Positions 53,476 to 62,453 of a DNA stretch of 64,000 bases are shown here, in pieces; positions within the stretch are counted from its first letter, which is position 1, and each line of letters starts with the position of its first letter. A program made the position numbers and the translations under genes. The DNA comes from Fictibacillus arsenicus. GTDB taxonomy: Bacteria; Bacillota; Bacilli; Bacillales; Fictibacillaceae. The notes under the pieces are model-generated. The model made no database searches and was not told the origin of the DNA. It saw only the letters and a program-made list of their open reading frames with translations. The stretch spans positions 806,001 through 870,000 of the forward strand of contig NZ_MQMF01000001.1 of NCBI RefSeq assembly GCF_001999465.1. Reading direction: 5' to 3'.

Positions 53476-55362
53476 TTGCAACAACGAAGAGCTGCATTTT
53501 TTGGATCTCTTTTCTTCATATTTGTATTTTCAATGGCTTTAAAAGCCTTATTCACACGATATATATTATTTCAAAATATTAATTTCTTAGATACCATTTC
53601 GCTTGAACTAAGCTATATCCTTCTTTTTGCTTGTATTATCGAATACATAGCAAAAAACAAGCTAAAATTTCCTCTTTTTTTGATGTTAAATTTGCTGCTA
53701 TCCACTCTATTTTTTGGAATTGCTGTTTACCACTCTTACTTCGGCAATATTCCAACCTATTATGCCCTAATGCAAGCTGGACAAGTAGGTGCTGTGAAAG
53801 ATAGTGTGACACAGTTGATTAAGCCGGAATATTTCTTGTTGTACGCTGACTTTATTGTCATGATAATCGTTCTCTTAACTAGAAAACTTCCCTTATATAC
53901 GAACTTAAAACTTTCTAAAACTAAGCTAATCGGTCCGATTTTAGCGCTTTCTTTTGCAGTTTGTTTAGCCAATTTATTTCTTCATAAAGATGAGATCATC
54001 ACTAACTCTGCACTAGCTGCAGAAACGAAAGGAATCTTTAATTTCGAAGCACTGCAGGCTTATTACGGACCAAACGGAGGACTTCCCCAAGCTGCTGCTC
54101 TTACAGAAAAAGAGTTAAAGAATGAAGAAACGATTCAAGATAAAATCAATGAAATTAAAGGGATAAAAGAAATTTCTGATTCAGAAAGAAAATACTTTGG
54201 GGCTGCAAAAGGCCGCAATCTGATTTTAATTCAGTTCGAGTCCATGCAAGACTTCCCTATCGGCTTGAAGATCGATGGTAGAGAAGTAACTCCGAACATG
54301 AACAAGCTGATTCAAAACAGCTTTTATTTTAATAACCTTTACCAGCAAACTGGCGCTGGTAATACTTCGGATGCAGAGTTTATCGCAAATACTTCCCTCT
54401 ACCCTGCAGGTATGGTTGCGACATCAACGTTTTTTGAGACAAAGGCTTTTCCGAGTATGCCGAAGCTTCTTAAAGAAGAAGGCTATGAAACCTTTACGCT
54501 TCATGCCGATAAGGTTGATTTTTGGAATCGTGTAGAGCTGTATCCTTCTTTGGGTTTTGATAAGTACTATGCTTTAGAGTTTTTCGGTAAGGATGACCTA
54601 ATTGGACTTGGTCCCTCTGATGAAGTGATGTTTAAAAAAGGAATGCCGCTGTTAAAGGACTTACATGCTAAAAACAAACCGTTTTATGCCCATTTCATCT
54701 CAATGACAAGCCATCACCCTTACGAAATTCCGGCTGATAAAGAAGTGTTTGAGCTTCCAGCAAAGTATAAGAGTTCGATTGTTGGAAAGTATATTCGAGC
54801 GATCAGCTACAACGATATGGTGTTAGGAAAGTTGATCGATCAGTTAAAAGCTGAAGGAATGTGGGAAAACACGGTCCTAGCGTTTTACGGGGATCACATG
54901 GGGATGCACCACACAATGTTTAAGGAAAAAGATCCTGAAATTTTGAAAGAATTCTTAGGACATGAGTATACGAAAATTGACCGCTTCAATGTTCCGTTTG
55001 TTATTACAGCACCTGGAATAACAGATGAGGGAATGACTTCCGATCAGCTCGCTGGTCAGCTTGATATGATGCCAACACTGGCTAACTTATTAGGAGTGTC
55101 ATTGATTGATTATGTTCATTTTGGTCAAGATCTGTTGAATCATAAAGAAAACTTAATTGGTATGCGCTATTATATGCCTGCTGGCTCTTTCTTTAATGGA
55201 GAAGTAGTGTTTCAACCGGAAAAATCTTTTGATGATGGAGAGGCACTGACGCTCGAGACCGCAACTAAGGTACCTCATGCGCCGTACAGGGAAGATTATG
55301 ACAGGATTTTGAAGCTATTGGGCTTATCTGATCAGTATTTAAAGTCGTTACCGGAAAAATAG
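53476..55362 (+). CDS. Lipoteichoic acid synthase family protein
   Basis: About 628 residues: five N-terminal TM segments (about 1-200) and an extracellular sulfatase-fold domain (about 225-600). Metal/catalytic features: LIQFESMQ, GNTSDAEF (catalytic Thr), FYGDHMG and HHPYEIP. LtaS polymerises glycerol phosphate from phosphatidylglycerol. B. subtilis has four homologues; I cannot tell LtaS from YfnI, YqgS or YvgJ. The start is TTG 53476, five bases after GGGGGTG; the frame to 53455 lies over the palindrome. Confidence 0.9.
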   Translation: MQQRRAAFFGSLFFIFVFSMALKALFTRYILFQNINFLDTISLELSYILLFACIIEYIAKNKLKFPLFLMLNLLLSTLFFGIAVYHSYFGNIPTYYALMQAGQVGAVKDSVTQLIKPEYFLLYADFIVMIIVLLTRKLPLYTNLKLSKTKLIGPILALSFAVCLANLFLHKDEIITNSALAAETKGIFNFEALQAYYGPNGGLPQAAALTEKELKNEETIQDKINEIKGIKEISDSERKYFGAAKGRNLILIQFESMQDFPIGLKIDGREVTPNMNKLIQNSFYFNNLYQQTGAGNTSDAEFIANTSLYPAGMVATSTFFETKAFPSMPKLLKEEGYETFTLHADKVDFWNRVELYPSLGFDKYYALEFFGKDDLIGLGPSDEVMFKKGMPLLKDLHAKNKPFYAHFISMTSHHPYEIPADKEVFELPAKYKSSIVGKYIRAISYNDMVLGKLIDQLKAEGMWENTVLAFYGDHMGMHHTMFKEKDPEILKEFLGHEYTKIDRFNVPFVITAPGITDEGMTSDQLAGQLDMMPTLANLLGVSLIDYVHFGQDLLNHKENLIGMRYYMPAGSFFNGEVVFQPEKSFDDGEALTLETATKVPHAPYREDYDRILKLLGLSDQYLKSLPEK

Positions 55363-55397
55363 AGAGAACTGATGTGTAGATGTACCCATTAAGGTAT

Positions 55398-55433
55398 AAA
55401 AAGCTCTGCAAAGAATTCTTTGCAGAGCTTTTT
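55398..55433 (+). terminator. Terminator of the LTA synthase gene (perfect 36-bp palindrome)
   Basis: AAAAAGCTCTGCAAAGAA and its exact complement, then further T. Works in both directions by structure. Confidence 0.93.
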
Positions 55434-55441
55434 TAATGTAA

Positions 55442-55539
55442 TCTCACGAGAATTTAGGTTTAATCTCTCGAAAACACAATTTAATTTCACGAGTTTTTGA
55501 TTAATCTCACAAAAATAATTTTATACTCGCGAGTCGACA
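55442..55539 (+). repeat. 21-bp-phased array C (5 units) ending in CGAGTCGACA
   Basis: TCACG or variants start at 55444, 55466, 55487, 55507 and 55527 (spacings 22, 21, 20, 20), mostly as TTAATCTCACGA. The last unit is ACTCGCGAGTCGACA. It lies between converging genes, like array B. Confidence 0.75.
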
Positions 55540-55556
55540 TTCTATGACAAATAAAC

Positions 55557-55595
55557 AACCCTGCCAGAACACCTTTAAGTATCCTAACAGGGTTT
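55557..55595 (-). terminator. Probable terminator after csaB
   Basis: On the minus strand CCCTGTTAG pairs with CTGGCAGGG (two wobble pairs) across a long loop, then TTGTTTATTTG. Weaker than its neighbours. Confidence 0.5.
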
Positions 55596-55598
55596 AAA

Positions 55599-56672
55599 CT
55601 ACCTCGAAAACAGCTCAATCGCTTGTTTCGCCGTATCTTTCGCTTTCGCGGTTAATGGACCAACTGCTGCAGCCAATTTCTCTTTCTCTTGCGGCAGAGC
55701 CTTTAAATGGCGACCCAGCGCTGCAGCTAACTCTTCACTCGTCCACTCACCATCAACATGGGCAAACACAGGCTGATTTGCTTGCTCTGAGAATGCGTCA
55801 ATCTTTGGATCATATGACAATGCCAGGAACGGTGTGTTCATAATCCCTGCAAAAATCAATGCGTGAAGCCTCATTGCTAAAAGCATATCGGAAAGACCAA
55901 TAATCGATACTTTCTCCTCAATTGAAGCATCATAAGGCGCAACATGAGCCTTCTCACTCATCATCTCTAAAATCTCACGAGACGTATCATCATCATGTTT
56001 ATCATGCATCGGGATAAACACTACATCGTTCCCTTTGCGTATAAAATTATCCAAAGCTTCAGCAATCTTCTTTTTAAAATCGGTTGTCGTCGGCCACTCA
56101 CGAACAGAAATCGTCAATACTGGCTTCGTAAAGCCTTGCTGCTGGTACCACTCAGACTTCGCTTCATTTAAATGGAAACCAAGCACCGGATCCGGAACGA
56201 GCTCCATCTCATTACGCAATCCTATATCCTTCAAAAGCTGAATCGACCCAGTATCACGAAGTGTAATCTTCCCGGCTTTTTTCAGCATCATTCTTGTCAA
56301 GAACTGGCTCACTGATTTATCAATCGGCCCCATTCCTTGCGAATAGATAAAGAATGGTTTCCCTGCCATTCGAGCAAGCATCATGATCCCTGTATAATAC
56401 GGAATGCTCTTCATGCCTGTTTTATCCTGAAGCAAGCTACCCCCGCCTGAAATCAGTCCATCAGAAGTTTTCAGCACTGCAAAAACATCTTTCATTTGCC
56501 AGCGGTTAATGGCATCTACACCGTATGTTCTCTTTGTAAATTCAGGATCGTTAGACAACACAACGATCTCGATATCTGGCTTCTGTTCCTTCAAAGCGGA
56601 GATGATCGATAGAAGAATCGCCTCATCCCCGATATTATTAAATCCGTAATAACCTGATAAAACTAATTTCAT
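55599..56672 (-). CDS. csaB: Polysaccharide pyruvyl transferase CsaB
   Basis: 357 residues of the PS_pyruv_trans family: MKLVLSGYYGFNNIGDEAIL at the N-terminus, GLISGGGSLLQD and MRLHALIFAGIMNTPFLALSYD near the C-terminal half. CsaB puts pyruvate on the secondary wall polymer so that SLH domains can bind it. ATG 56672 overlaps the upstream gene as ATGA. The SLH hydrolase at the window end is a likely client. Confidence 0.95.
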   Translation of the reverse strand: MKLVLSGYYGFNNIGDEAILLSIISALKEQKPDIEIVVLSNDPEFTKRTYGVDAINRWQMKDVFAVLKTSDGLISGGGSLLQDKTGMKSIPYYTGIMMLARMAGKPFFIYSQGMGPIDKSVSQFLTRMMLKKAGKITLRDTGSIQLLKDIGLRNEMELVPDPVLGFHLNEAKSEWYQQQGFTKPVLTISVREWPTTTDFKKKIAEALDNFIRKGNDVVFIPMHDKHDDDTSREILEMMSEKAHVAPYDASIEEKVSIIGLSDMLLAMRLHALIFAGIMNTPFLALSYDPKIDAFSEQANQPVFAHVDGEWTSEELAAALGRHLKALPQEKEKLAAAVGPLTAKAKDTAKQAIELFSR

Positions 56673-58600
56673 TGTATCCACCTTTCACGTACGTACGGGT
56701 ACAACTTATCTTTTATTGCTTTATAAACTGCGATCATTACAAGTCCGATTACAAGTCCGATGACAAGAGCGTACACGGAACGCAGAACGGACAATAGTAA
56801 AGGAATGTGCAGATGTGTAAATGTGTTCATCATAGATGCAAATCCAATCGCACCCACTACTAAGAAAGCACTTGCGATTCCTGCATATCTGCGGAATAAA
56901 TAGAGTCCAAACACAAAGAACGGGAAGCCGATTAAGAATTCTTTCGTACGCGGACGTACAAACATGAGCTCTTCAAGCTTGCTTCGTAACGTTAATTCAA
57001 GTGCACTTGCTGTTCCTGCATTTCCTGAACGGCTTAAGTAATATGCACCGATAACAGCTACAACTCCCAGTACTATGACATGCCAATAACGAACAGGACT
57101 ATTAATGTAAGTGATAAACTTTTTAAGAGATGAAGCATGGTTAATCTGAAGACCAAGAACAATTGCCGTTACTAAAATTGGTAAAGCAAGCAGCACTTTA
57201 ATGCCACGGAATTCTTCAAGTTTATACAAATATGGATCTCCGTAAAGTAAACTCACCATAAGCCAAGCGCCAGCTAAAACAATTAAAGCAGCCATCACAT
57301 AATTAAGAACTATTTTATTCATGTTTCCAGCATGACGAACTCTAAGAACTGCCCAGATTGGACCTGCTACAGCCACTAATAAAGCAAATCCTTTTAATAA
57401 CATTCCAATTCCAAACAAGAGGTAACCTGCTGAAATAGCCAATCCGCCGATCAGAGCAAGCATTGTTAGTTTTTTATGAACAGATGCAGCAGCTAGTGCA
57501 AGATACACTGATCCACCCAAGAAAGCAAATAGCTGTAAAAGCTTATAGTCCTTCATATCTTTAAACGGCTGAGCTTCACCTGTTTTAAAATAACCAGGTA
57601 CTTCTGCATGGAAATCCTGAATTTCGTTAATCATTTGTTTAAATTCTGCTTCGGCCGTTTTGTCGTCTAACTTCTCAACTTTCACTAAAAGCGTTCGAAT
57701 GTTACGTTCTTTTACTCCTCGTGATAATCGTTCAGAGGCGGCGTTTTCACTCGTTCTGTTTTCAGAGTAGAGTCTTTCCGCATCATAATTCATTTCCTTC
57801 GCAAAAGTCTGCATCCCTTTTTGCTCTGTTCCTTCGATAACAACTACATCATAGTCATTAGCTTTTAATTGCTTTGCATATTCAATTAATTTTTCTTTAC
57901 CCGTACCATCATAACCAACTACCTCTTTGCCAATAAACACTACTTTATCTACTTCGTTTTTAGGGAATTTTAATAACTGTCTAACCATTGTGTCGTTACT
58001 GGAATGACCATCTTTTTCATCAGATGATGAAAAATCATTTTTTATACGAGGAACCACCTGAAAACCGTTAGACACAATCTCTTCGTAAGTGTCTGTATTA
58101 AAATAGCCTAATGATTTATCCTCAATTTTTGGATCGTCATCTGTTTTTCCTTCAATAAAATAAAATTTTTGACCGTTAGCAGTTATGGTAGTTATTTTAC
58201 CTTTAAAAGCACGCTGCAAGTATTCTTCTGATTTATGGCCTTCTTTAAGATAACTGACAAAAATCCCTTCATTTGCAGGAAGCTTGCTTGTATTTAAGTT
58301 GTTTGTTAAAGCAAAATAATTTTGAATGTCACTTTTGCTAAGAACTGCTACCACACCTTGAGTCTCCAGTGAGCTTATATTTTCAGGTTCCAGCGTGATG
58401 GAATGGACTTTTGCATCTTTTAATTTTTTATAAATTTCTTTAGTAGAAACATCTTCACTTTTCAAAATTTCAAGGTCCGTATACGGGACCATCACTTCAT
58501 ATGTATTGTTTACCGACTCAGTTTGGATACGTTCGTAGATCATGGGGCTGGTGAGCAGCAGGGATACAATCAATAGGCCGAATAATACTTTTTTCAACAA
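56669..58600 (-). CDS. DUF5693 family membrane protein
   Basis: 643 residues: an N-terminal anchor, a soluble outer domain (about 30-345) and about eight C-terminal TM segments (about 350-635). The family always sits next to csaB in S-layer-bearing Bacillaceae, so a role in making or pyruvylating the secondary wall polymer is inferred; no biochemical function is known. It overlaps csaB by 4 bases, implying coupling. Confidence 0.85.
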   Translation of the reverse strand: MLKKVLFGLLIVSLLLTSPMIYERIQTESVNNTYEVMVPYTDLEILKSEDVSTKEIYKKLKDAKVHSITLEPENISSLETQGVVAVLSKSDIQNYFALTNNLNTSKLPANEGIFVSYLKEGHKSEEYLQRAFKGKITTITANGQKFYFIEGKTDDDPKIEDKSLGYFNTDTYEEIVSNGFQVVPRIKNDFSSSDEKDGHSSNDTMVRQLLKFPKNEVDKVVFIGKEVVGYDGTGKEKLIEYAKQLKANDYDVVVIEGTEQKGMQTFAKEMNYDAERLYSENRTSENAASERLSRGVKERNIRTLLVKVEKLDDKTAEAEFKQMINEIQDFHAEVPGYFKTGEAQPFKDMKDYKLLQLFAFLGGSVYLALAAASVHKKLTMLALIGGLAISAGYLLFGIGMLLKGFALLVAVAGPIWAVLRVRHAGNMNKIVLNYVMAALIVLAGAWLMVSLLYGDPYLYKLEEFRGIKVLLALPILVTAIVLGLQINHASSLKKFITYINSPVRYWHVIVLGVVAVIGAYYLSRSGNAGTASALELTLRSKLEELMFVRPRTKEFLIGFPFFVFGLYLFRRYAGIASAFLVVGAIGFASMMNTFTHLHIPLLLSVLRSVYALVIGLVIGLVMIAVYKAIKDKLYPYVRERWIQ

Positions 58601-58687
58601 AGAACATTCCTTTCTCGGTTCAGGTCTTGGTGCTTTTATTTTACCTTAATATCGGCATTCTTATAAAGAGCGGAAAGAGATACCCAT

Positions 58688-58719
58688 AAAATAAAGGACA
58701 CCAGCTAACTGATGTCCTT
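58688..58719 (-). terminator. tagO terminator
   Basis: On the minus strand AAGGACATCAG / CTGGTGTCCTT (one wobble) with a 4-base loop, then TATTTTAT. Confidence 0.9.
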
Positions 58720-58727
58720 CTTCATTT

Positions 58728-59798
58728 TTATTTTCCTACTCTCGGATTCGTTTTAAGTCCGTAAAAAATCTTTCTTAAAAATTTATTTACAGGAGCGTGG
58801 TCTTTTCCGACTAAACCGATTCGTTCAGCGATAAACTGAGTAATCAGCAGCAACACGGAAAGGATTAAGAGTGATCCCCAAAGTGTTGTTAAGTTGAAAA
58901 GAATCGCTGCGAGTCCGAACAGTGCACTCATTGCATAAATTACAAGTACCGTTTGACGGTGAGACATACCGCTGTTTAATAAGCAGTGATGCAAATGCGA
59001 TTTGTCTGGTGCAGATAATGGCTTCTTGTTCAAGAATCTGCGGATGATCGCAAACAGTGTATCTGAAATCGGAACACCAAGAATGATAATCGGAACAACG
59101 AGTGAGAATAATGTGATGTTCTTAAACCCTAGAAGAGAAAGAACAGCGATCATGTATCCTAAGAATAGCGCTCCAGTGTCTCCCATGAAAATCTTTGCTG
59201 GATGCCAGTTGTAAACCAAGAATCCTAAAGTACTTCCTAGCAAGATGATACCAAGTGCAGCAACTAAAACGTTGCCGTTGTAAATTGCCATACCGGAGAT
59301 GGTGATCAATACCGTTGATGATACACCTGCCGCAAGTCCATCCAATCCATCAATTAAGTTGATGGCATTTGTAATCCCGATAATCCATAAAAGCGTTAAA
59401 GGAATACCGAGGAATCCAAGGCTTAAACGGTAATCGAATGGCAAGTTGATGAAATGAACTTCTACTCCACCATAGATAACGATTCCAGCTGCGATCACTT
59501 GTCCCAGCATTTTCACTTTAGGTGAAAGCTCATAAATATCATCAAAAACACCTGTAATGATGATAACAATCGCTCCAAGTACAATCGGAACCGTATATTG
59601 GCTCGCGGGTTGTACGATCAGTACGCCGAGTACGAAGCTGATAAAGATGGCTAATCCGCCTAAGCGCGGCATAATTTTTTGATGAACTTTTCTCTGGTTG
59701 GGCTTATCCGTTGCACCAACGAAAAAGGCGAACCTTTTCACGACCGGTGTTAAAAGAACCGACGCAATAAAACATATTAACAGTGCCCAGTAAGTCAT
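58728..59798 (-). CDS. tagO: Undecaprenyl-phosphate GlcNAc-1-phosphate transferase TagO
   Basis: 356 residues, about eleven TM helices, MraY/WecA family. The acidic motifs GVFDDIYE and NAINLIDGLDGLAAG and the basic PDKSHLHHCLLN are intact. It starts wall teichoic acid or secondary-polymer synthesis. Start ATG 59798 eight bases after GGGGAG; the TTG at 59813 overlaps that site. Confidence 0.95.
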   Translation of the reverse strand: MTYWALLICFIASVLLTPVVKRFAFFVGATDKPNQRKVHQKIMPRLGGLAIFISFVLGVLIVQPASQYTVPIVLGAIVIIITGVFDDIYELSPKVKMLGQVIAAGIVIYGGVEVHFINLPFDYRLSLGFLGIPLTLLWIIGITNAINLIDGLDGLAAGVSSTVLITISGMAIYNGNVLVAALGIILLGSTLGFLVYNWHPAKIFMGDTGALFLGYMIAVLSLLGFKNITLFSLVVPIIILGVPISDTLFAIIRRFLNKKPLSAPDKSHLHHCLLNSGMSHRQTVLVIYAMSALFGLAAILFNLTTLWGSLLILSVLLLITQFIAERIGLVGKDHAPVNKFLRKIFYGLKTNPRVGK

Positions 59799-60002
59799 AG
59801 TTACACTCCCCAATTGGCGTGATGATTATTGTTTGTAAAAACGCAATTTATTTTTGTATTTGGTTTCGACAAAAATCAACTTTTAATTTATACACAGAGA
59901 AAATTATAGCATAGATAATTTCGATTTTGTGTGAAAAAATCGTTAACAAATTATTAAAAAAATGAAAGCGTTTTTCTGCTAAAGTTAGTTTCCGCTAAAC
60001 AC

Positions 60003-61583
60003 TTAAGCATTATTTTTAGATACCCTGCCAAATCGACCCAATTTCTTTCCGATAACCGGTAAAGATTGTAATTCTTCTACTGTCATTCCCTTTGTAAACA
60101 AAATAAAAACCAAAAAAAGCGCACCGCCGATTATTATTGCAACACCTGCATACAATAAGCTTGCAAGACGTCCTGAAAGATCCAGCAACAAAGTTGGATA
60201 GCCTATTGCAACTCCCATTATCAGACTTCCAATGGCAAAGGTTAAAATCGACCGATTTACAAAAGGCAATTTAAACGTTTGTTTAATTACGAGCGCATTG
60301 GCAACTGTAATAACAATATAAATAACCAATGTTGCGATGGCTGCACCTAATAGTCCATATTGCGAAATCAGCATAAAGTTTAACAGTGCTTTCCCAATCC
60401 CAGCTGCCACGATAATGACTGCCGCTGCTGTTGAACGGTTAATTCCTTGCAGAATGCCTGTTCCAAGGACAGCAAGTGAAGTAAACACTGAACTGAAGCT
60501 CACGATTGCTACAACTAAGCTTCCTTCATCATTTGTAAAAAGCGCGATGTTTAATGGAAGAGTTAATGCAGCAATCCCTACAGCTGCTGGCCAAGAGAAT
60601 AAATGCGTTAAGTTGAACGAGCGTTTAATTACTCTATTCGCATCATCCATCTCGTTTTTGGCTATTTTCCCTGTAATTAATGGGATTAACGGCAAAACGA
60701 TCGATGTTGAGAAGACCGTCGCAATCTGAACAATTGAAGTCCCACGTGCATAAATACCATTTAAGTAGAAGGTTTCTTTCGCTGTGTTCCCTGCCATTTT
60801 AAGTGCAGATGGAATAGTCAATGAATCAACAACATTCAACAACGCCATCGTTAACGCACCTACACAAATCGGCAGAGATAGCTTTAATATGTGTTTACTC
60901 GACTTTTTAAACGCTTCTATTGTATATGGACGATGCGAGCCCGGTTTAAGTTTCGATTTTTGAAAAAGAATTCGTAAAAAAATTAAAGAAATAAGCGCAG
61001 CAATTGCTGAACCTGCCATCGTACCGGCAGCAATCGTTTCGTTATCCGCATGAATAGAAACAAAATAATAAGCCGCAACGATTACGAGTGCCACACGAAT
61101 AAACTGCTCAATCACTTGTGAGTAAGCAGTTGGCTTCATATCTTCGTATCCCTGATAAAACCCGCGATAAACGGCCATGTAAGGTGCAATTAAAAGCGTA
61201 ATAGATACGACAATGAGAGAACTTCTGGTTTCCTGACCACCAAGAATTTCTGCGATTTGATAAGAAAATCCATATAAAAAGCTAAAAGACAAAATACCAA
61301 AGATAACTGCTAAGATCCCTGCAGTATTGAAGATGTCGCGAACTTTTGTATCCTCGCCCTTTGCGCGAGCTTCAGAAATCAGCTTAGATATTGCAATTGG
61401 AATACCCGCTACAGATAAGATAAGTGCCGTCATGTAAACCGGATAAACAAGGCTAAAAATCCCGAGTACATCATCACCAGCAATATTTTGCAATGGAATT
61501 CGGAAAACAGACCCTAAGAATTTTGATAAAAAGGTCGCTATCGTTAGAATGAGTGCTCCCCTAATAAACGTGTTCTTACTCAT
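60003..61583 (-). CDS. MATE/Wzx-type polysaccharide flippase (SpoVB/YtgP-like)
   Basis: 526 residues with about fourteen TM segments. TFLSKFLGSVFRIPLQNIAGDDVLGIFS is the SpoVB/MurJ-type N-terminus. It is translationally coupled to tagA (8-base overlap), so it more probably flips the wall polymer than lipid II. SpoVB proper is a sporulation flippase; the two cannot be separated on sequence alone. Confidence 0.85.
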   Translation of the reverse strand: MSKNTFIRGALILTIATFLSKFLGSVFRIPLQNIAGDDVLGIFSLVYPVYMTALILSVAGIPIAISKLISEARAKGEDTKVRDIFNTAGILAVIFGILSFSFLYGFSYQIAEILGGQETRSSLIVVSITLLIAPYMAVYRGFYQGYEDMKPTAYSQVIEQFIRVALVIVAAYYFVSIHADNETIAAGTMAGSAIAALISLIFLRILFQKSKLKPGSHRPYTIEAFKKSSKHILKLSLPICVGALTMALLNVVDSLTIPSALKMAGNTAKETFYLNGIYARGTSIVQIATVFSTSIVLPLIPLITGKIAKNEMDDANRVIKRSFNLTHLFSWPAAVGIAALTLPLNIALFTNDEGSLVVAIVSFSSVFTSLAVLGTGILQGINRSTAAAVIIVAAGIGKALLNFMLISQYGLLGAAIATLVIYIVITVANALVIKQTFKLPFVNRSILTFAIGSLIMGVAIGYPTLLLDLSGRLASLLYAGVAIIIGGALFLVFILFTKGMTVEELQSLPVIGKKLGRFGRVSKNNA

Positions 61584-62313
61584 GCTTTCCAGTCACCTTC
61601 TGCTGGATTACTTTTAATGCAAAATGAGGCAAACTAAGCTGTCGTTTCCAGCGGGAAGGCTGCTTCATCAGACGATAAGCCCACTCAAGGTTCATCTTTT
61701 GCCAAACTTCTGGTGCACGCTGAACCGCACCTGCTAGCACATCAAACGATCCGCCGATTCCCATGAATACACCCTTTTCAAACTTGTCCATATTCTGTCC
61801 TATCCAAAGTTCCTGTCTAGGCACACCTAACGCAGTAAAAATAAGATCAGGTTTCGTACGCTGAATCTCATTTGGAATGTAATCATCTTTCCAGTCAAAG
61901 AAACCATGATGAGCTCCTGCAATTTTCACGTTTGGAAATTGCGTCATGATCTCAGCAACTGTTTTTTGAAGCACTTCATCTTGTGCTCCTAAAAGATAAA
62001 CACTATAGCCTTTTTCGTTAGCGATTTGAAGAAGGCCCATAAATGTTTCAAATCCAGTTACACGTTCTGGAAGCGGCTTCCCTAATAGCCCTGCAGCTTT
62101 AACCACACCAATACCATCCGCTGTTACGTAGTTTGCTTTTTCCACTACTGCACGGTAGCTGGTATCTTCACGAACTTTCATCACGATCTCGGGGTTTGCC
62201 GTTATTACAAACGTCTTTTCTTCTCTTTCCAAATGTCCGCTCAATGTATTTAAAAAATCATTTAAAGTTGAGTTAACGAAATCTACACCTAAAATTCGAA
62301 CAGTATTTTTCAA
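61576..62313 (-). CDS. tagA: WecG/TagA/CpsF glycosyltransferase
   Basis: 245 residues with VITANPEIVMKV, YVTADGIGVVKAAGLLG, VYLLGAQDEV and LGVPRQELWIGQN. TagA adds ManNAc to the lipid-linked GlcNAc made by TagO, completing the linkage unit. First gene of tagA-flippase. Confidence 0.95.
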   Translation of the reverse strand: MKNTVRILGVDFVNSTLNDFLNTLSGHLEREEKTFVITANPEIVMKVREDTSYRAVVEKANYVTADGIGVVKAAGLLGKPLPERVTGFETFMGLLQIANEKGYSVYLLGAQDEVLQKTVAEIMTQFPNVKIAGAHHGFFDWKDDYIPNEIQRTKPDLIFTALGVPRQELWIGQNMDKFEKGVFMGIGGSFDVLAGAVQRAPEVWQKMNLEWAYRLMKQPSRWKRQLSLPHFALKVIQQKVTGKHE

Positions 62314-62411
62314 TGAATGTCACCACTTTTTCCTTAGTTAAATTAATATGAGTAAAGTTTCTCGAATTTAAATAAAACATAATTAATATAACACAAAAAG
62401 GTGTGAAATAG

Positions 62412-62447
62412 AAAAAAGAGAAGCGAACCGGTAAGGGTGCCTCTCTT
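62412..62447 (-). terminator. Terminator after the SLH glucosaminidase
   Basis: On the minus strand AAGAGAGGC / GCTTCTCTT (one wobble) with a loop, then TTTTTT. Confidence 0.85.
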
Positions 62448-62453
62448 ATTATA

